This document shows, piece by piece, positions 15,303-16,691 of a stretch of DNA of 16,691 bases (positions within the stretch are counted from its first letter, which is position 1; each line of letters starts with the position of its first letter). The translations under genes were made by a program, and so were the position numbers. A model generated the notes under the pieces. That model saw only the letters and a program-made list of their open reading frames with translations. It had not been told where the DNA came from and did no database searches. Source of the stretch: WVZH01 sp034430425 (lineage in GTDB: Bacteria > Chloroflexota > Anaerolineae > Anaerolineales > E44-bin32); NCBI GenBank assembly GCA_034430425.1, contig DAOUEK010000087.1:1-16691 (forward strand). Reading direction: 5' to 3'.

Positions 15303-15764
15303 TCAGTGTTCGGATTCATAGGGATACCCCAGCTGGGATGCTTTTTCGATCAAAGCATCCAGCGCCAGCGCGATCCATTCCTCTTCGCGAGGCGAGAGAT
15401 CCTCGAAAACATCCCTCAGCCAGCTTATGCGAGCACGGATGCTCCCTTCCACGATCTGATGACCTTTATCCGATAGGATAATCTGTTTGACACGACGGTC
15501 ACCCGGGTCTTCAGAACGCAGGATGAGACCCTGCTGCACCAGCCGATCCAGCATCTGGCTTGCCCCGGCGCTGCTCACATTGAGGTGTTCACCCAAATCG
15601 GTTACACCCGCCTGGCCCATGTGGTGAAGATGCAACAATGCACCGCATTGGGATAGAGAAAGTCCATTCTCCTTTGCATAGTGGATGAAGTTACACATTG
15701 AGTGACGCATGAAGATTTCCATCCAATCATGCATTCGGTTCAAGAGCGAATCGTCACGCGTCAT
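15303..15764 (-). CDS. MarR-family transcriptional regulator
   Basis: A 153-residue winged-helix repressor. Residues about 36-100 form the DNA-binding domain: LSLSQCGALLHLHHMG, the recognition region LNVSSAGASQMLDRLVQQGL, and the wing with D-P-G-D-R-R (86-91) followed by ILSDKG. N- and C-terminal helices would form the dimer interface. It is the first gene of an operon with two ABC exporter subunits, a common arrangement in which the exporter's substrate releases the repressor. ATG 15764 follows AAGGAAGG by 6 bases. A strong promoter and clustered TTAA sites lie just upstream, consistent with self-repression. Confidence 0.93.
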   Translation of the reverse strand: MTRDDSLLNRMHDWMEIFMRHSMCNFIHYAKENGLSLSQCGALLHLHHMGQAGVTDLGEHLNVSSAGASQMLDRLVQQGLILRSEDPGDRRVKQIILSDKGHQIVEGSIRARISWLRDVFEDLSPREEEWIALALDALIEKASQLGYPYESEH

Positions 15765-15766
15765 AC

Positions 15767-15787
15767 TTAACCTTCCTTAATTGTTAA
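15767..15787. promoter_or_regulatory. Candidate MarR operator: clustered TTAA sites
   Basis: TTAA occurs at 15767-15770, 15777-15780 and 15784-15787; the last two form the palindrome TTAA-TTG-TTAA. They lie between the predicted transcription start and the MarR start codon. A further CTTAAG (15810-15815) sits in the promoter spacer. AT-rich palindromes here fit self-repression, but no binding site is proven. Confidence 0.4.
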
Positions 15788-15796
15788 TGACTGTGA

Positions 15797-15825
15797 AATA
15801 TAAACGATACTTAAGATTGTGTCAA
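15797..15825 (-). promoter_or_regulatory. Strong promoter of the marR-ABC operon
   Basis: Read on the minus strand, a perfect -35 TTGACA (15820-15825) and -10 TATATT (15797-15802, five of six) are separated by exactly 17 bases. The implied start is near 15790, giving a leader of about 26 bases. Confidence 0.75.
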
Positions 15826-16000
15826 GAATATATATCGGGTTCTCAGCCGAACTTTAGTGATCGATAAAAAGGGGGAATATCGATCGATGCTTTCTATATG
15901 CCTGATACAGAAGACCATGATGATCGATCCAATGATGTTTTTTCGTGAGGAACGGATGTGGATGATTGATTTCAGGAAAAAGCGTCGTAAATTTCCGCAG

Positions 16001-16028
16001 TTGACAAGCATCGCATTTATCGTACAAT
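16001..16028 (+). promoter_or_regulatory. Promoter of ssb
   Basis: A perfect -35 TTGACA (16001-16006) and -10 TACAAT (16023-16028, five of six) are 16 bases apart. The implied start near 16035 leaves a leader of about 80 bases before the ssb ATG. Confidence 0.7.
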
Positions 16029-16116
16029 TGTTCTATAACCGGTGGGTAACTGCAAGAAGTGCACGGCCGCCCGGGCCGGAACGAAACCACGACCCCCATC
16101 GGAGAGGAGTATTCCC

Positions 16117-16524
16117 ATGTTTCATAAAGTAATTCTTGTTGGCAATCTCGGCCGCGATCCGGAGATGCGTTACACGCCCGGCGGTCAGGCAGTGTGCAAC
16201 CTCAGCGTGGCCACCAATCGCACCTGGTCACGCGACGGTGAGCAGCAAAAGGAAACCACCTGGTTCCGCGTGACCGTTTGGGGGCGGCAGGCAGAAACCG
16301 TAAACCAGTATCTGAAAAAAGGTCGCAGCGTGCTGGTCGAAGGACGTCTCAATCCGGACGAAAACGGTAATCCGCGGATCTGGACCAGCAACGAAGGCCA
16401 GCCGCGCGCTTCTTTTGAAGTGACGGCACAGACAATACGCTTTCTCGGTGGACGCGGAGAAGAAGTGGGATTTGACGAGGATCAAGGCGTCGGACCACAA
16501 TCTGAGGACGAGATCCCCTTCTAG
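16117..16524 (+). CDS. ssb: Single-stranded DNA-binding protein
   Basis: A 135-residue SSB. The OB-fold opens with MFHKVILVGNLGRDPEMRYTP and continues with WFRVTVWGRQAETVNQYLKKG and a strand VLVEGRL. A short acidic tail ends in D-E-I-P-F, the conserved tip that recruits replication and repair partners. The tail linker is only about 20 residues, shorter than in many SSBs. AGGAG at 16105-16109 lies 7 bases before ATG 16117; the frame is open further upstream (to 16042) but that stretch lies in the leader and lacks the family's N-terminus. It is transcribed alone from its own promoter, or with the gene that begins at 16600. Confidence 0.96.
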   Translation: MFHKVILVGNLGRDPEMRYTPGGQAVCNLSVATNRTWSRDGEQQKETTWFRVTVWGRQAETVNQYLKKGRSVLVEGRLNPDENGNPRIWTSNEGQPRASFEVTAQTIRFLGGRGEEVGFDEDQGVGPQSEDEIPF

Positions 16525-16540
16525 GTCGTTATCTATACAT

Positions 16541-16574
16541 GCCCTCAGCCCGATTGCATCTTGCGGCTGAGGGC
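16541..16574 (+). terminator. Hairpin after ssb
   Basis: A perfect 10-bp inverted repeat, GCCCTCAGCC (16541-16550) and GGCTGAGGGC (16565-16574), with a 14-base loop lies 16 bases after the ssb stop. No T-run follows, so termination may be partial and the next gene may still be read from the ssb promoter. Confidence 0.6.
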
Positions 16575-16599
16575 GTCCCTATTCATTCGGAGTTAGCCC

Positions 16600-16691
16600 A
16601 TGTCGAAGCAATCTGGAAAGCCACCATCTGCAAGTCGTATACGAGTCAACTTGCCTTCACAACTCAAAGCGACATATTCCAACCTCGCCTT
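16600..16691 (+). CDS. DUF3467-like protein, N-terminal part only
   Basis: ATG 16600, with GGAG at 16589-16592 seven bases upstream, opens a frame that runs off the window end after 30 codons. The visible part has a basic, Ser/Pro-rich lead followed by RIRVNLPSQLKATYSNLA, which resembles the start of DUF3467 proteins (a V-x-L-P-x-x-L-x-x-x-Y-x-N pattern). The function of that family is unknown. The identification rests on about 18 residues. Confidence 0.6.
   Translation, partial: MSKQSGKPPSASRIRVNLPSQLKATYSNLA

Larger units (their letters stand above)
15765..16116. other. Divergent regulatory region between marR-type gene and ssb
   Basis: About 350 bases with no credible gene. They contain the MarR-operon promoter and TTAA sites at the left, the ssb promoter and leader at the right, and an AT-rich middle (15826-16000) in which nothing specific was seen. 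A short GC-rich inverted repeat (CGGCC 16064-16068 / GGCCG 16074-16078) lies in the ssb leader. Confidence 0.7.

Noticed and set aside
15857..16132. Open frame between the MarR and ssb genes
   Set aside because: It crosses the ssb promoter and start, has no ribosome site, and shows no protein-like pattern.

Overview
The window looks like a piece of chromosome from an uncultured bacterium with mid-range GC, most likely a member of the Chloroflexota (Anaerolineae-like). This is inferred from gene content: small DUF4386-like membrane proteins, a DUF6062-type Cys/His protein, a short ssb followed by a DUF3467-type gene, several lipoproteins without recognised families, and a MarR-controlled heterodimeric ABC exporter. 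No rRNA, tRNA, CRISPR array, transposase or phage gene was seen. TGA ends many of the genes, so the ordinary genetic code is in use.

Positions 1-3120, mostly + strand. A DUF4386-like membrane protein and a HemG-like flavodoxin form a short operon. They are followed by a small lipoprotein, a strong hairpin terminator, and an MFS transporter of the HcaT/LacY-like type that ends at a second hairpin.

Positions 3170-6822, minus strand. From promoter to end this holds a second DUF4386-like paralogue, a zinc-free MDR-family oxidoreductase, a small four-helix membrane protein with histidines in its helices, and a large Cys-rich lipoprotein with an HExxH motif near its C-terminus. An AraC-type regulator (7023-8066, +) is divergent from this block, with back-to-back promoters and a repeated CGTGACAT motif between them.

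Positions 8271-11110. Two minus-strand lipoprotein genes come first. One is intact. The other reads through in a single frame except for one internal TGA, and looks like a gene recently broken by a point mutation. A gene-poor stretch of about 500 bases follows and may hold a decayed membrane-protein gene. Then comes a DUF6062-like protein with two copies of a CxxC...CxxH unit.

Positions 11150-15825, minus strand. A clear three-gene operon encodes a MarR regulator and two ABC half-exporters. The pair has one consensus and one degenerate ATP site, and the larger subunit has an unusual insert of about 170 residues between its first two membrane helices. The last kilobase (+) holds ssb with a near-consensus promoter and the first 30 codons of a DUF3467-like gene that runs off the end.

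No obvious new multi-gene system was found. The items most worth a second look are the HExxH lipoprotein, the nonsense-interrupted lipoprotein, the terminator that lies just after a TATAAT in front of the MFS gene, and the ABC exporter insert.
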